From positions 1,364,001 through 1,428,000 of the forward strand of contig CP116670.1 of assembly GCA_028370155.1 (NCBI GenBank): 64,000 nucleotides of DNA. Direction: 5' to 3'. Every line of letters starts with the position of its first letter. Positions within the stretch are counted from its first letter, which is position 1. Under the pieces are notes generated by a model. That model saw nothing but the letters and a program-made list of their open reading frames with translations. It was not told the origin of the DNA and did no database searches. The position numbers and the translations under genes are program-made. Of the stretch, positions 48,093 through 58,831 are shown one piece after another. Source of the stretch: Arthrobacter sp. OVS8 (lineage in GTDB: Bacteria; Actinomycetota; Actinomycetes; Actinomycetales; Micrococcaceae).

Positions 48093-48911
48093 CTAGGCTC
48101 CTGACGGGTTGGTTGCGGGGGCTGCAGTGGAGGTAGCGGCAGCTGAGCTTCCGGACGCTGCAGAGAGCGCCACCGTCCGCTTCTCGATCCGCTTCTGGAC
48201 GTCCGGCGCGAGCACAATGCGCTGCACGAAGATGCCGGGAATGTGGACGTGTTCGGGGTCCAGCTCGCCGGGCTCCACGAGCTCCTCGACCTCGGCGATG
48301 GTGATCTTTCCTGCCATGGCGCAGAGCGGGTTGAAGTTCATCGCGGTGGCGTGGAAGACGAGGTTGCCGTGGCGGTCGCCCTTCCAGGCGTGCACCAGGC
48401 CGAAGTCGGGGGTCAACGATTCCTCGAGGACGTAGTCGGCGCCGTGGAAGCTTCGCACCTCCTTCGCCGCCGAGGCGATCGCGATGGTGCCGTCGGCGTC
48501 GTACTTCTGCGGCAGGCCGCCGTCGGAGACCTGGGTGCCGACGCCGGCCGGTGTGTAGAAGGCCGGGATCCCCGCCCCGCCGGCACGCAGCTTCTCGGCC
48601 AGCGTGCCCTGCGGGGTGAGGACCACCTCGAGCTCGCCGGCGAGGTACTGCCGGGCGAACTCCTTGTTCTCCCCCACATAGGAGCTGATGGTGCGGCGGA
48701 TCCGGCCGTCCTTCAGCAGGATCCCGAGCCCCCAGTCGTCGACGCCGCAGTTGTTGCTGACGGTCTCCAGGTTCGTGGACCCGCGCTGATGCAGGGCCTC
48801 GATCAAGGCCACGGGGATGCCGCACAGACCGAACCCGCCGACGGCGAGCGAGGCGCCGTCATGGATGTCCGCCACGGCCTCGGCGGCGCTGGCAACAACT
48901 TTGTTGATCAT
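48093..48911 (-). CDS. scoA: 3-oxoacid CoA-transferase subunit A
   Basis: A 272-residue alpha subunit. The glycine-rich CoA loop AVGGFGLCGIPVALIEAL, NNCGVDDWGLGILL and TPQGTLAEKLRAGGAGIPAF are typical. A Ser/Ala-rich tail (SAASGSSAAATSTAA) is a local extension. It is three bases upstream of scoB. The pair would pass CoA to acetoacetate released by the downstream lyase. Confidence 0.92.
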   Translation of the reverse strand: MINKVVASAAEAVADIHDGASLAVGGFGLCGIPVALIEALHQRGSTNLETVSNNCGVDDWGLGILLKDGRIRRTISSYVGENKEFARQYLAGELEVVLTPQGTLAEKLRAGGAGIPAFYTPAGVGTQVSDGGLPQKYDADGTIAIASAAKEVRSFHGADYVLEESLTPDFGLVHAWKGDRHGNLVFHATAMNFNPLCAMAGKITIAEVEELVEPGELDPEHVHIPGIFVQRIVLAPDVQKRIEKRTVALSAASGSSAAATSTAAPATNPSGA

Positions 48912-48949
48912 CGTTGATCCTTCCTCGACGGTTGCGGCCAGCGGGCCGG

Positions 48950-50113
48950 TTAGAGCCCCAGTTCGCGGGCGATCAGCATCAGCTGGACCTCCGTGGTGCC
49001 CTCGCCGACTTCAAGGATCTTGGAGTCGCGGTAGTGGCGCGCCACGGTGAATTCGTTGATGAAGCCATAGCCGCCGAACACCTGGGTGGCGTCCCGCGCG
49101 TTGTCCATGGCTGCCTCGCCTGCGACCATCTTAGCGATGGCCGCCTGCGTCTTGAACGGCTTGCCGGCGAGCATCCGGGCGGCCGCGTCGTAGTAGGCCA
49201 GGCGGGCGGTGTGGGCGCGGGCTTCCATCCGGGCGATCTTGAACGCGATGGCCTGGTACTTGCCGATGTTCTGCCCAAACGCGCTGCGTTCCTTGGCGTA
49301 TTTCACCGACTGGTCCACGCAGCCCTGGGCCGCGCCGACGGCCAGCGCCGCGATCGCGATCCGGCCCTCGTCCAGGATGGAGAGGAAGTTCGCGTAGCCG
49401 CGGCCCTGCGTGCCGAGGAGGTTTGCCTCGGGGACGTGGACGTTGTCGAGGGTCAGCGGGTGCGTGTCCGAGGCGTTCCAGCCGACCTTGTTGTAGGCCT
49501 TCTCCGCCTTGAAGCCGGGCGTGTTGGTGGGCACCAGGATGGTGGAGATTTCCTTCTTGATGCTGCCGTCAGAGCGTTCCTCCTGGCCGGTCACCGCGGT
49601 GACGGTGACAAGCCGGGTGATGTCGGTGCCGGAGTTGGTGATGAACTCCTTGTTGCCGTTGATGACCCACTCCCCGCCGCCCAGTTTGGCGGTGGTTTTG
49701 GTGCCGCCGGCGTCGGAGCCGGCTTCCGGTTCGGTCAGGCCGAAGCCTGCGAGCGCCTTGCCGGAGGCCAGCAGCGGCAGCCACTCCTCTTTCTGGGCGG
49801 GGTTGCCGAAGCGGTGGATCGGCATGGCGCCGAGGGAGACGCCGGCTTCCAGGGTGATCGCGACGGACTGGTCCACGCGGCCCAGCTGTTCGAGGGCAAG
49901 GGCCAGGGCGAAGTAGTCGCCGCCCATGCCGCCGAACTCCTCCGGGAAGGGAAGGCCGAAGAGGCCCATGTCCGCCATCTGGGAGACCACCTCGTAGGGG
50001 AAGCTGTGCTCCTCGTCGTGCTTGGCGGAGACCGGAGCCACCACTTCGTCGGCGAATTCGCGGACGGTGTTGCTGAGGTCCTGGTAGTCCTCGCTGAGTT
50101 CAAAATCCGGCAT
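48950..50113 (-). CDS. Acyl-CoA dehydrogenase (isovaleryl-CoA type)
   Basis: A 387-residue FAD enzyme. AGFGLTEPEAGSDAGGTKTT binds FAD and substrate, TNTPGFKAEKAYNKVGWNAS lies mid-chain and QVFGGYGFINEFTVARHYRD at the end. Its place between the carboxylase and CoA-transferase genes, matching fadE19 (Rv2500c), argues for isovaleryl-CoA or 2-methylbutyryl-CoA oxidation. The ATG follows AAGGAGTCACA. The frame is intact. Confidence 0.92.
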   Translation of the reverse strand: MPDFELSEDYQDLSNTVREFADEVVAPVSAKHDEEHSFPYEVVSQMADMGLFGLPFPEEFGGMGGDYFALALALEQLGRVDQSVAITLEAGVSLGAMPIHRFGNPAQKEEWLPLLASGKALAGFGLTEPEAGSDAGGTKTTAKLGGGEWVINGNKEFITNSGTDITRLVTVTAVTGQEERSDGSIKKEISTILVPTNTPGFKAEKAYNKVGWNASDTHPLTLDNVHVPEANLLGTQGRGYANFLSILDEGRIAIAALAVGAAQGCVDQSVKYAKERSAFGQNIGKYQAIAFKIARMEARAHTARLAYYDAAARMLAGKPFKTQAAIAKMVAGEAAMDNARDATQVFGGYGFINEFTVARHYRDSKILEVGEGTTEVQLMLIARELGL

Positions 50114-50177
50114 TGTGACTCCTTCGTCTGTGGTGCTGTCTGTGGTGCTGTCTAGGAACGGTGGTCTGGTGTTGGAG

Positions 50178-52415
50178 CTATTCCGCCGCGCCCATGGCGA
50201 TGACGGCTTCTTCGATCGTGTCCTCGGCTTTCGAGGGTTCGGTCGAGAGAACAGCGGGGTGGATGGTGGCCAGGACCTGGTCTGCCTTGACCAGGTCGCC
50301 GGAGGCGATGCTGATGTGCACGGTCCCGTCCAGCGGTGCCGTGAGCTGGTGTTCCATCTTCATGGCCTCCACCGCCAGCAGCACCTGCCCGGCAGTGACG
50401 GCGTCCCCATTGCTGACGGAGACGGACACCACCGTGCCCGGCATCGGCGAGCGCACCGCCGGGTCCGCGGCGCCTTCCTCGCGTTCGACGGCGGCCAGCA
50501 CCCGGGCCAGCCGGGTCTCGCGGGTGAGGACCTCAAGGCGGCAGGACCAGCCCTCGTTGCCGAGGAAGAGTTCGGTGGGGACCCCGGGCGTCGGGTTGTC
50601 CGGGGTCGGCGCGACCGGTCCGGCGTAGACCGGGGCAAGGCGGTAGGCCCGGGCCGTACCGTCCAAGGTCAGCACCATCTCGTTGCGCCTGCGGAACTGT
50701 AGGGACGCCCGGCGTTGCGGGCCGTCGCCGACCGACACGGTCACTTCAGCCGAGGTTGCGCTGCCGTGAACATACACGGAGGCGACGCCGCCGCCGGGTG
50801 TTCCCAGACTGACGATTCGTGGAGCCTGAGCGCCGAGACGCCAGCCCTCCCGCCGCCGCCACAGTCCGTCAACGGCGGCCGTGTTGTGCTCCCCATGGCC
50901 AGGGCATACACAGCGCCGGCGACCAGTTCGAAGTCGTCCACACGCCGGAACGAGAACTCCGGCATCTTCCGCTCGATCAGGCCGGTGTCGAGCCGGCCGG
51001 CGCGGACGTCGGCGTCGTTGATCAGCAGGCGCAGGTATTCGACGTTGGTGTCGATACCCAGTGCGGTGTACCCGGCGAGCGCCTCGTCGAGGGTATCCAG
51101 GGCCGCGGTGCGGTCCCGGCCCCACGCGATGACCTTGGAGATCATCGGGTCATAGCTTGAGGAGATCTCCAGGCCGTCCAGCAGGGCGGAGTCCACCCGC
51201 ACGCGGCCGCGGGTTGTCTCGACCTCGTTGCGGGCCGGGGCGCCGGGCCGCTGGGCGGGGCCGGGGATCTCGTCCAGAACGAGGACACGTCCGGTGGACG
51301 GCAGGAAATTCCTCTCCGGCACCTCGGCGTAGACGCGCGCCTCCACGGAGTGTCCGGTCAGGACGACGTCGTCCTGCCGGACGGTGAGTTCCTCGCCGGC
51401 GGCGATGCGCACCTGCCATTCAACGAGGTCGACACCGGTGACCATCTCGGTGACCGGGTGTTCGACCTGCAGGCGGGTGTTCATCTCCATAAAAAGAATT
51501 CGCCCGGGGCGTTGTCCGAGACAAGGAACTCCACGGTGCCGGCGCCGGAGTAGTTGACGCTGCGCGCGGCGTTGCAGGCGGCCTCGCCCAGACGGGCCCG
51601 GATGTCCGCGCCGTCGGGCAGGGATTCCAGCAGCGGGGAGGGTGCCTCCTCGATGACCTTCTGGTGCCGGCGCTGCAGTGAGCACTCGCGCTCCCCAGAT
51701 GGATGACGTTGCCGTGGTTGTCCGCGAGGACCTGGACCTCGATGTGCCGCGGCGTGAGCACGAGCCGTTCCAGGAACAGGGTGTCGTCGCCGAACGCGCT
51801 GGCCGCGACCCGCCGGGCGGTGGCCAGGGTGGCTTCGAGGTCCTCGGGGCGCTCGACGATGTGCATGCCCTTCCCGCCGCCGCCGGCGGAGGGCTTGATC
51901 AACAGCGGGAAGCCGACGCCGGCCGCGGCCCCGATCAGCTGGGCGTCGCTCATTCCAGGTTCGGCGATGCCCGGAACCACCGGAACGCCGTAGCCGGTGA
52001 CGTGGTTCTTGGAGCGGATCTTGTCGCCCATGACGTTCAGGGATTCGACGCCGGGACCGATGAACGTGATCTCCGCCTTTTCCAGGGCCCGGGCGAAGTC
52101 GACGTTCTCGCTCAGGAAGCCGTAGCCCGGGTGCACGGCCTCGGCACCGGTCTCGCGGCAGGCCTGGATGATGGCCTCGATCTTGAGGTAGCTCTCGGAC
52201 GCCGCGGCGGGGCCGATCCGCACGGCGACGTCGGCCTCGCGCACGTGCCGGGCTCCGGCGTCGGCGTCGGAATAGACGGCCACCGAACGGATGCCCAGGG
52301 CGCGAAGGGTGCGGATCACGCGGCAGGCGATCTCGCCGCGGTTCGCGACGAGTACGGTGCCGAAGAGCGGCGTCGTGGGTGTTGAAAGAGGAGTAGTCGA
52401 CGAAGAAGTAGTCAC
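50178..52415 (-). CDS. accA1: Acyl-CoA (methylcrotonyl-CoA type) carboxylase biotin subunit
   Basis: About 747 residues: biotin carboxylase domain ([60 protein letters not shown]) and a C-terminal biotinyl domain with EAMKMEHQL, the lysine that carries biotin. Three breaks (near 51695, 51500 and 50895) need single bases. It supplies carboxybiotin to the beta subunit encoded just upstream. It resembles AccA1 (Rv2501c). GTG start at 52415, seven bases after the beta-subunit stop. Confidence 0.92.
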
Positions 52416-52422
52416 TGCTGGC

Positions 52423-54030
52423 TCACATCCGGAAAAGGCCGAAGGAGGTCTCCGGCAGCGGGGTGCGGGAGACGACGTCGAGCGCCAGTCCCAGGACGGT
52501 GCGGGTGTCCGCGGGGTCGATCACGCCGTCATCCCAGAGGCGGGCGGTGGAATAGTAGGGGCTGCCCTGGTCCTCGTACTGCTGTTTGATCGGGGCTTTG
52601 AACGCGTCCTCGTCCGCGGCGGACCATTCCTCGCCGCGGGCCTCGTACTGGTCCCGCTTCACGGTGGCGAGCACGCTGGAGGCCTGGTTCCCGCCCATCA
52701 CGGAGATCCGGGACGCCGGCCACATCCAGAGGAAGCGCGGCGAGTAGGCCCGGCCGCACATGGAGTAGTTGCCCGCGCCGAAGGACCCGCCGATCACCAC
52801 GGTCAGTTTGGGGACCCGGGCGGTGGCGACGGCGGTGACCATCTTGGCGCCGTTTTTGGCGATGCCGCCCTGCTCGTAGTCCTTGCCGACCATAAAGCCG
52901 GAGAGGTTCTGCAGGAAGATCAGCGGGATGCCGCGCTGGTCGCAGAGCTCGATGAAGTGGGCTCCCTTGAGCGAGGATTCGCTGAACAGCACGCCGTTGT
53001 TGGCCACGATCCCGACCGGGTGGCCGTGCAGCTTCGCGAAGCCGGTGACCAGGGTGGTGCCGTAGTTCTTCTTGAATTCGTGGAAGCGGCTGCCGTCCAC
53101 CAGCCGGGCGATGACCTCGCGCACGTCGTACTGCGCGTTGACGTCGGTGGGGACGGCGCCGTACAGCTCCTCCGGATCCGCCAGGGGTTCGACGACGGTG
53201 TCGATGTCCCAGGCAGGGTCGGCCGGGCGGGGCAGGGTGGAGACGATGTCGCGGACGATCTGGAGGGCATGCTCATCGTTCTCGGCCAGGTGGTCCGTGA
53301 CCCCGGAGACCTTCGAGTGCACGTCACCGCCGCCGAGTTCCTCCGCCGTGACGATCTCCCCGATCGCGGCTTTCACCAGCGGCGGGCCGCCCAGGAAGAT
53401 GGTGCCCTGGTTGCGGACGATCACGGTCTCGTCGCTCATCGCGGGGACGTAGGCGCCGCCGGCGGTGCAGGAGCCCATCACGGAGGCGATCTGCGGGATC
53501 TTCGCCGCGGACATTTTGGCCTGGTTGAAGAAGATCCGGCCGAAGTGCTCCTTGTCCGGGAAGACCTCGTCCTGCTTGGGCAGGAAGGCCCCGCCAGAGT
53601 CCACGAGGTAGATGCAGGGCAGCCGGTTTTCGAGGGCGATTTCCTGGGCCCGGAGGTGCTTCTTCACCGTCATCGGGTAATAGGTGCCGCCCTTGACCGT
53701 GGCGTCGTTGGAAATGACCAGCACCTGGCGGCCGTGGATTAGGCCGATCCCGGCGATCACACCTGCACCGGGCGAATCGTCGTTGTACATGCCGTTGGCG
53801 GCCAGCGGCGCGATCTCCAGAAACGGGCTGCCGTCATCGAGCAGCTGGTCGATGCGTTCGCGCGGCAGGAGTTTGCCTCGGGCCACATGGCGTTCCCGGG
53901 ACTTTTCCGGCCCGCCCAGGGCTGCCGTGGCGAGGCGTTCCTTCAGCTCGCGGGCCAGCCCCAGCTGGGCCTCGCGGTTCGCGGCGAAGGCGGCGCTCGT
54001 GGCGTCCACGTGGCTGGCGATTGTCTCCAT
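52423..54030 (-). CDS. accD1: Acyl-CoA (methylcrotonyl-CoA type) carboxylase beta subunit
   Basis: A 535-residue carboxyltransferase, intact. [53 protein letters not shown] and [20 protein letters not shown]-type segments (here [14 protein letters not shown]) match methylcrotonyl-CoA carboxylase rather than the propionyl-CoA enzyme. First gene of a seven-gene minus-strand operon for leucine-derived acyl-CoAs. Confidence 0.93.
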   Translation of the reverse strand: METIASHVDATSAAFAANREAQLGLARELKERLATAALGGPEKSRERHVARGKLLPRERIDQLLDDGSPFLEIAPLAANGMYNDDSPGAGVIAGIGLIHGRQVLVISNDATVKGGTYYPMTVKKHLRAQEIALENRLPCIYLVDSGGAFLPKQDEVFPDKEHFGRIFFNQAKMSAAKIPQIASVMGSCTAGGAYVPAMSDETVIVRNQGTIFLGGPPLVKAAIGEIVTAEELGGGDVHSKVSGVTDHLAENDEHALQIVRDIVSTLPRPADPAWDIDTVVEPLADPEELYGAVPTDVNAQYDVREVIARLVDGSRFHEFKKNYGTTLVTGFAKLHGHPVGIVANNGVLFSESSLKGAHFIELCDQRGIPLIFLQNLSGFMVGKDYEQGGIAKNGAKMVTAVATARVPKLTVVIGGSFGAGNYSMCGRAYSPRFLWMWPASRISVMGGNQASSVLATVKRDQYEARGEEWSAADEDAFKAPIKQQYEDQGSPYYSTARLWDDGVIDPADTRTVLGLALDVVSRTPLPETSFGLFRM

Positions 54031-54092
54031 TGACTGCTTCCGTTCCGGGCCTTCATGCTGGGGGCCTCTGTTGCGCCCGTTCCAGCCACTTC

Positions 54093-54139
54093 GGTTAGTA
54101 CCGCATAACTGAGATTTAGGTTAGTCTCTATTAACTGTG
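54093..54139. promoter_or_regulatory. Two direct copies of a GTTA-N8-TAAC motif between accD1 and tetR
   Basis: The 21-base pattern GGTTAGT-N2-C-N3-TAACTG-N-G occurs at 54093-54113 and 54119-54139, 26 bases apart. Each copy has GTTA/TAAC dyad symmetry. The position between a TetR gene and the divergent catabolic operon is where a TetR operator is expected. The second copy also overlaps a 9/10 match to TGTGA-N6-TCACA (54136-54151). Confidence 0.65.
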
Positions 54140-54205
54140 ATGTCCAACACAGCACCCTGCGCGGCGCCGCGCGGGCGGCTGGTTCATAAGACGAGGAATG
54201 TGCCG

Positions 54206-54888
54206 GTGACCGACCCCAGCCAGACGAACCAGACCGGCGCGCCGCCCGCGGCCGTCCTGCCGCCGACGCCGTTGCCGCCCACCACCCAGCGCGGCCAGGC
54301 CAAGGAGAACCGCCGCCAGGCGCTGCTGTCCTCGGCGGCCGCCCTGTTCGCCGTCGACGGGTTCAACCGTGTGTCGCTGGAGGACCTGGGCGCCGCGGCC
54401 GGTGTCAGCGGGCCGGCGGTCTACCGGCATTTCGCGGGCAAGCAGGCCGTTCTGGGGGCGCTGCTGCTGAGTGTCAGCCAGGACCTGCTCGACGGCGGCC
54501 GGCGCGTGGTTGCCGATTCCGACGACGCCGCCGTTGCGCTGCGCCGCCTGGTCGAGTTCCACGTGGACTTCGCGCTCGACAATCCCGACGTCATCCGGGT
54601 GCAGGACCAGGACTTCAGCAACCTCGCCGACGACGACCAGGCCGAGGTCCGCACGCTGCAACGAAACTATGTGGAGGTGTGGGTCGACGTCCTGGCCGGA
54701 CTGCACACCGGCACCGAGGATGCCGAACTCCGGATGCGTGCCCACGCCACGTTCGGCCTGATCAACTCCACCCCGCACTCGGTGCGCAGCCACGGGCGGC
54801 GGATCGCGGTCAAGCGGGCCCGGCCCCTGCTGCAGAGTATGGCGCTGGCGGCCCTCATGGCCCCGGCCGCCCCGGCCTGCCCGGCTGA
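54206..54888 (+). CDS. TetR-family regulator of the leucine/acyl-CoA operon
   Basis: About 228 residues. The HTH region is RRQALLSSAAALFAVDGFNR followed by SLEDLGAAAGVSGPAVYRHF. The C-terminal ligand domain includes VEFHVDFALDNPDVIRVQDQ. The GTG at 54206 has GAGG nine bases upstream; earlier in-frame starts would overlap the operator-like repeats. As sequenced, the frame runs into a downstream repeat; one missing C near 54855 would give the stop at 54886-54888. It is the counterpart of Rv2506 by position. Confidence 0.82.
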
Positions 54889-54952
54889 GCACAGGGGCCC
54901 CGGCGTCCCCTGCTCTCTTCCGGCTCACGCCGCCCGCGGTTCACCCCCGCGG

Positions 54953-55028
54953 TCCGGGGGCACTTTGGCGCGGACACGCCGACACTCAGGGCCCCGACGT
55001 CGGACTTTGGCCGCAAAGTGCCTCCGGA
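54953..55028. repeat. Intergenic paired-arm repeat, copy 2
   Basis: Arms TCCGGGGGCACTTTG and CAAAGTGCCTCCGGA (one mismatch) with a 46-base interior, the same length as at 35585-35660. It lies between convergent tetR and bkdC. Confidence 0.75.
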
Positions 55029-55070
55029 CGGCAAATGCGCCGTCGCCAAAGTACTCCAGACACAACAAAA

Positions 55071-55104
55071 CTGCCGGCCGCCCCTGGGAAGAGACGGCCG
55101 GCAG
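55071..55104 (-). terminator. Rho-independent terminator of the bkd operon
   Basis: The perfect 10-bp stem CTGCCGGCCG/CGGCCGGCAG with a 14-base loop is followed on the minus strand by TTTTGTTGTG. It stands 18 bases after the bkdC stop. Confidence 0.85.
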
Positions 55105-55121
55105 CTCTGCGCTTGGGTCTG

Positions 55122-56535
55122 CTAGACCATGGCGAGCGCCATGCCCGGGTCGGACAGGATGGCGCCGAGGTCCTGGAGGAAGCGTGAGCCCTGCTCGCCG
55201 TCCACTAGGCGGTGGTCGAAGGACAGGCTGAGCGTCATGACCTGGCGCAGTGCCACCTCGTCCTGGTACTCCCAGGGCATCTTCCGCACGGCACCGAGGG
55301 CCAAAATCGCAGCCTCACCCGGGTTGAGGATGGGTGTGCCGGCATCGATGCCGAAGACCCCGATGTTGGTGATGGAGATGGTGCCGCCCGAAAGCTCCGC
55401 CGGTGCGGTCTTGCCGGCGCGCGCCGTGTCCGTCAGCTCGGTCAGGGCCGTGGAGATCTCCAGCAGGGACATCCGGTCGGCGTCCTTGATGTTCGGCACG
55501 GTCAGGCCGCGTGGCGTGGCGGCCGCGATGCCCAGGTTCACGTAGTTGTACTGCACGATCTCCTGCTTCGCCTCGTCCCAGCGGGTGTTGAGCGTGGGGT
55601 GGTTGCGCAGGGCGATGAGCACGGCCTTCGCCACGATGGTCAGCGGCGTGAGCTTGTAGCCGGCAAACGCACGGCTTGCCTTGAGCTTCGCCAGCAGTTC
55701 CATGGTCGGGGTGACGTCGACGGTGAGGAACTCCGTGACGTGCGGTGCGGTGAAAGCGCTGGAAACCATGGCGGCGGCAGTGAACTTCCGGACGCCCTTG
55801 ATCGGCGTCCGGGTTTCCCGCTCGCCCTGCGCCGGAGCCTGCGCGGGCACACCGGCCAGGTCGTGCGGCGCCACCGGCAGGTCTCCCCGCCGACAAAGTT
55901 GCGCACATCGTCGCGGGTGATGAGCCCGTGCTCGCCGGTACCGGTGACCGCGGCGAGGTCGACGCCGAGGTCCTTGGCCAGCTTGCGCACCGGCGGCGTG
56001 GACCGCGGGCGTTCCGCGGACCGGGGTGCGGCATGCGGTGCCTCCGCAACCACCGGCGCGGGCGCGACCGGCTCAACCGCCGGGGCGGGCGCGACCGGCT
56101 CAACCACGGGGGCAGGCGCGGCGACGGCTCCGGCCGGGGCGGCGAAGCTGCGGGCGCGGCGGGCGGCCGGCCGGAATTCTCCAGGACGGCGCCGTAGCCA
56201 ACCAGGTTCGGTTCACGCTTGGCCGGCGCGTCTGCGCTGGCACCTCCGGCAGTTCCAGAACCGGCGGCGGGACCGCCGTCGTCGCCCTCTACTTCGAAGG
56301 AAACGATCGGCTTGCCCACCTCGACGACGGTGCCCGGCTGTTCGTGCAGGACCGCGACCACACCGGCAAACGGCGAGGGCAGTTCGACGACGGCCTTGGC
56401 CGTTTCGACCTCCGCGATGATCTGGTTGAGCGCGACAGTATCCCCCACCGCGACCTTCCACGCGACGATTTCCGATTCAGTGAGACCCTCGCCGAGGTCC
56501 GGCAGCCTGAACTCCTTGATCATGGTGGCGCTCAT
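55122..56535 (-). CDS. bkdC: Branched-chain 2-oxoacid dehydrogenase E2 (dihydrolipoyl acyltransferase)
   Basis: About 471 residues. An N-terminal lipoyl domain with the lipoate lysine in VETAKAVVELPSP, an Ala/Pro linker, the peripheral-subunit-binding domain (PPVRKLAKDLGVDLAAVTGT) and the acyltransferase domain with SFDHRLVDGEQGSRFL, the catalytic His/Asp motif. Two breaks (near 56170 and 55880) need one base each. It transfers the acyl group to CoA in the Bkd complex. The start overlaps bkdB. Confidence 0.93.
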
Positions 56536-57542
56536 CCTTCCAGCCCGCTCAGGGAGTTGGGGCGGCCCAGGGCACGGTCCACGCCGTCCAGGATCCGGTC
56601 CAGACCCGGGAGGTGGTGCATTTCAAGCTTCGAATAGGGGTACGGGACATCGAAGCCGGTGACCCGGACCGGGGCAGCCTCGAGGTGGTAGAAGCAGCGT
56701 TCGGTGATGCTGGCGGCAACCTCGGCGCCGATGCCGCCGGTCTGGGAGGCCTCATGGGTGATGACCAGGCGGCCGGTCTTCCGGACCGAGGCCTCCAGGG
56801 TGGCGAAGTCCAGCGGGGCGAGCGAGCGCAGGTCGATGACTTCGATCGACACGCCCTCGTCCGCGGCGGCGAGGGCGGCGTCCTTGGCGGTCTTGACGAG
56901 CGGGCCGTAGGCCACGAGCGTCACGTCCGTGCCTTCGGTGACCACCCGGGCCTTCTCCAGGGACAGGGCGGCGCTGAGGTCAAGGGTCTCGTCCACCTCG
57001 CCCTTGTCGTGGTAGCGGCGCTTGGGCTCGAAGTACAGCACCGGATCATCCGAGGCGATGGCCTGCTGGATCATCGTGTAGGCATCCTGGGGGTTGGAGA
57101 CGCTGATGACGCGCAGCCCCGAGGTGTGGGTGAAGTAGGCCTCCGGCGACTCGGAGTGGTGTTCCGGGGAGCCGATGCCGCCGCCGAAGGGCACGCGGAT
57201 GGTGATGGGCATCTTGACCGCTCCCTGGGTGCGGTAGTGCATCTTGGCGACCTGGCTGACGATCTGGTCGAAGGCCGGGTAGATGAAGCCGTCGAACTGG
57301 ATCTCCACCACCGGGCGGTAGCCGCGGTACGCGAGTCCGACGGCGGTGCCCATGATGCCGGACTCGGCGAGCGGGGTGTCCACCACCCGGTGCTTCCCGA
57401 AGTCCTTCTGCAGGCCGTCGGTGACGCGGAAGACACCACCGAGGGCGCCGATGTCCTCGCCCATGAGGATCACCTTGGGGTCGTTCTCCAGGGACTTGCG
57501 GAGGCCCGAATTGATGGCTCGGGCAAAGGTCATCTTCGTCAT
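56532..57542 (-). CDS. bkdB: Branched-chain 2-oxoacid dehydrogenase E1 beta
   Basis: A 336-residue, intact E1 beta subunit. ILMGEDIGALGGVFRVTDGL, DTPLAESGIMGTAVGLAYRG and VPFGGGIGSPEHHSESPEAY (ThDP and interface regions) and the C-terminal VTGFDVPYPYSKLEMHHLPG are typical. It pairs with BkdA to decarboxylate 2-oxoacids of leucine, isoleucine and valine. Overlapping starts and stops with both neighbours indicate one transcript. Confidence 0.95.
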   Translation of the reverse strand: MTKMTFARAINSGLRKSLENDPKVILMGEDIGALGGVFRVTDGLQKDFGKHRVVDTPLAESGIMGTAVGLAYRGYRPVVEIQFDGFIYPAFDQIVSQVAKMHYRTQGAVKMPITIRVPFGGGIGSPEHHSESPEAYFTHTSGLRVISVSNPQDAYTMIQQAIASDDPVLYFEPKRRYHDKGEVDETLDLSAALSLEKARVVTEGTDVTLVAYGPLVKTAKDAALAAADEGVSIEVIDLRSLAPLDFATLEASVRKTGRLVITHEASQTGGIGAEVAASITERCFYHLEAAPVRVTGFDVPYPYSKLEMHHLPGLDRILDGVDRALGRPNSLSGLEG

Positions 57543-58731
57543 CAGCGTGCACCTTCTTCAGAAGCGGCTTCTGCGGGATCGCCGAAGGAAGCCAGGTAAC
57601 GGGAATAGTGGTCCTGCTGGCGCTCCAGCGTGGAATTGGGGGTGCTGTAGACGTGTTTGAAGATGTCCATCGGCTGCGGCTCGGGCATGTTGATTGTGCC
57701 TGCCCGCAGCGCCTTGGCCACGGCGTCGGCCTTGGCGGCGACGGCGGTTTCGAGGTCCTCGGTGAGCAGCCCCTTGCGTTCCAGCAGCGACTTCAGCCGG
57801 GCGATCGGGTCCTTGGCCGCCCAGTCCTCGAGCTCGTTGGCGTCACGGTAGCGGGTGGGATCATCCGCCGTCGTGTGCGGGCCCATGCGGTAGGTGACGG
57901 CCTCGATGAAAGTGGGGCCGCCGCCGTGGCGTGCACGGTCGATGGCGATGCGGGTTGCGGCCATGACGGCCAGGACATCATTGCCGTCCACCCGCATGCT
58001 GGGGATGCCGAAGCCGGCGGCGCGGTCCGCGATCTGGATGTGGGACTGCAGCCGGACCGGCTCGGAAATTGCCCAGTGGTTGTTCTGGCAGAAGAAGACC
58101 ACCGGGGACTGGAAGCTGGCGGCGAACACCAGGGCCTCGTTGACATCGCCCTCGCTGGTGGCGCCGTCGCCGAAGTAGGCCACGGCGACCGAATCGGCGC
58201 CGTCGTTCTGGATTCCCATCGCGTAGCCGGTGGCGTGCAGGGTCTGGGCGCCGATGATGATCTGCTGTGTGGCGACGTTGACCGTGTACGGATCCCAGCC
58301 GGCCAGGGCATTGCCCCGCCAGGCCTTGACGATGTCTTCCGGGTTGACCCCGCGGCAGTAGGCGACGCCGTTGTCGCGGTAGCTGGGGAAGACGAAATCG
58401 TCGTCGCGGAGGGCTCTGGCCGAGCCGATCTGGGAGGCTTCCTGGCCCAGCAGCGGCGGCCAGAGCGCGAGTTCACCCTGGCGCTGCAGCGCGGTGGCCT
58501 CGGCGTCGATCCGGCGGATGACCACCATGTCTTCGTAGAGCGCGCCGAGCTGCTCGTCGGTGACATCCTGGAGCCAGGGATCGAACTCGGGATGGCTTAC
58601 CCGTTCTCCCCGGGAGTGACGAGCTGGACAAGATCCCCGCCCGTCCGCCTGTTTGATTCTGCACTGTTCCCGGGGCCGCCGGCGGCAATGCCGCCCTTGC
58701 CCGCGTCGTCGGTAAACACAGTTGTCCGCAC
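57542..58731 (-). CDS. bkdA: Branched-chain 2-oxoacid dehydrogenase E1 alpha
   Basis: About 397 residues when the N-terminus is restored. The ThDP motif is AVAYFGDGATSEGDVNEAL, followed by FFCQNNHWAISEP, and the regulatory-loop region YRMGPHTTADDPTRYRD. A visible uninterrupted part starts at 58528, but the family normally has about 70 more residues. One missing G in the run near 58611 joins VQLVTPGGERVSHPEFDPW and gives a GTG start at 58731. First gene of bkdABC. Confidence 0.92.
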
Positions 58732-58813
58732 CTTCTGACGTCGTCTGACCGGTGCTCGCAGGACTCGTGATCCCGGTGCGCGCCGGCCGCCCGGGCGCCG
58801 TTGCCCCGGATAG

Positions 58814-58831
58814 TTGTGACCCTACTCACAA
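58814..58831. promoter_or_regulatory. Perfect Crp/GlxR-type palindrome between bkdA and lrp
   Basis: TTGTGACCCTACTCACAA has 6-bp perfect arms and matches TGTGA-N6-TCACA at all ten positions. It sits 83 bases upstream of bkdA and 84 bases upstream of the lrp ATG, in the middle of the divergent gap. Confidence 0.7.

Noticed and set aside
46783-48825. A 680-codon minus-strand frame covering MaoC and the CoA-transferase genes
   Set aside because: Only its last 182 codons (MaoC) are real. The rest is the wrong frame of scoB and scoA, which are clear in another frame.
48914-50155. Long plus-strand frame opposite the acyl-CoA dehydrogenase
   Set aside because: No motifs; the dehydrogenase on the minus strand has full family signatures.
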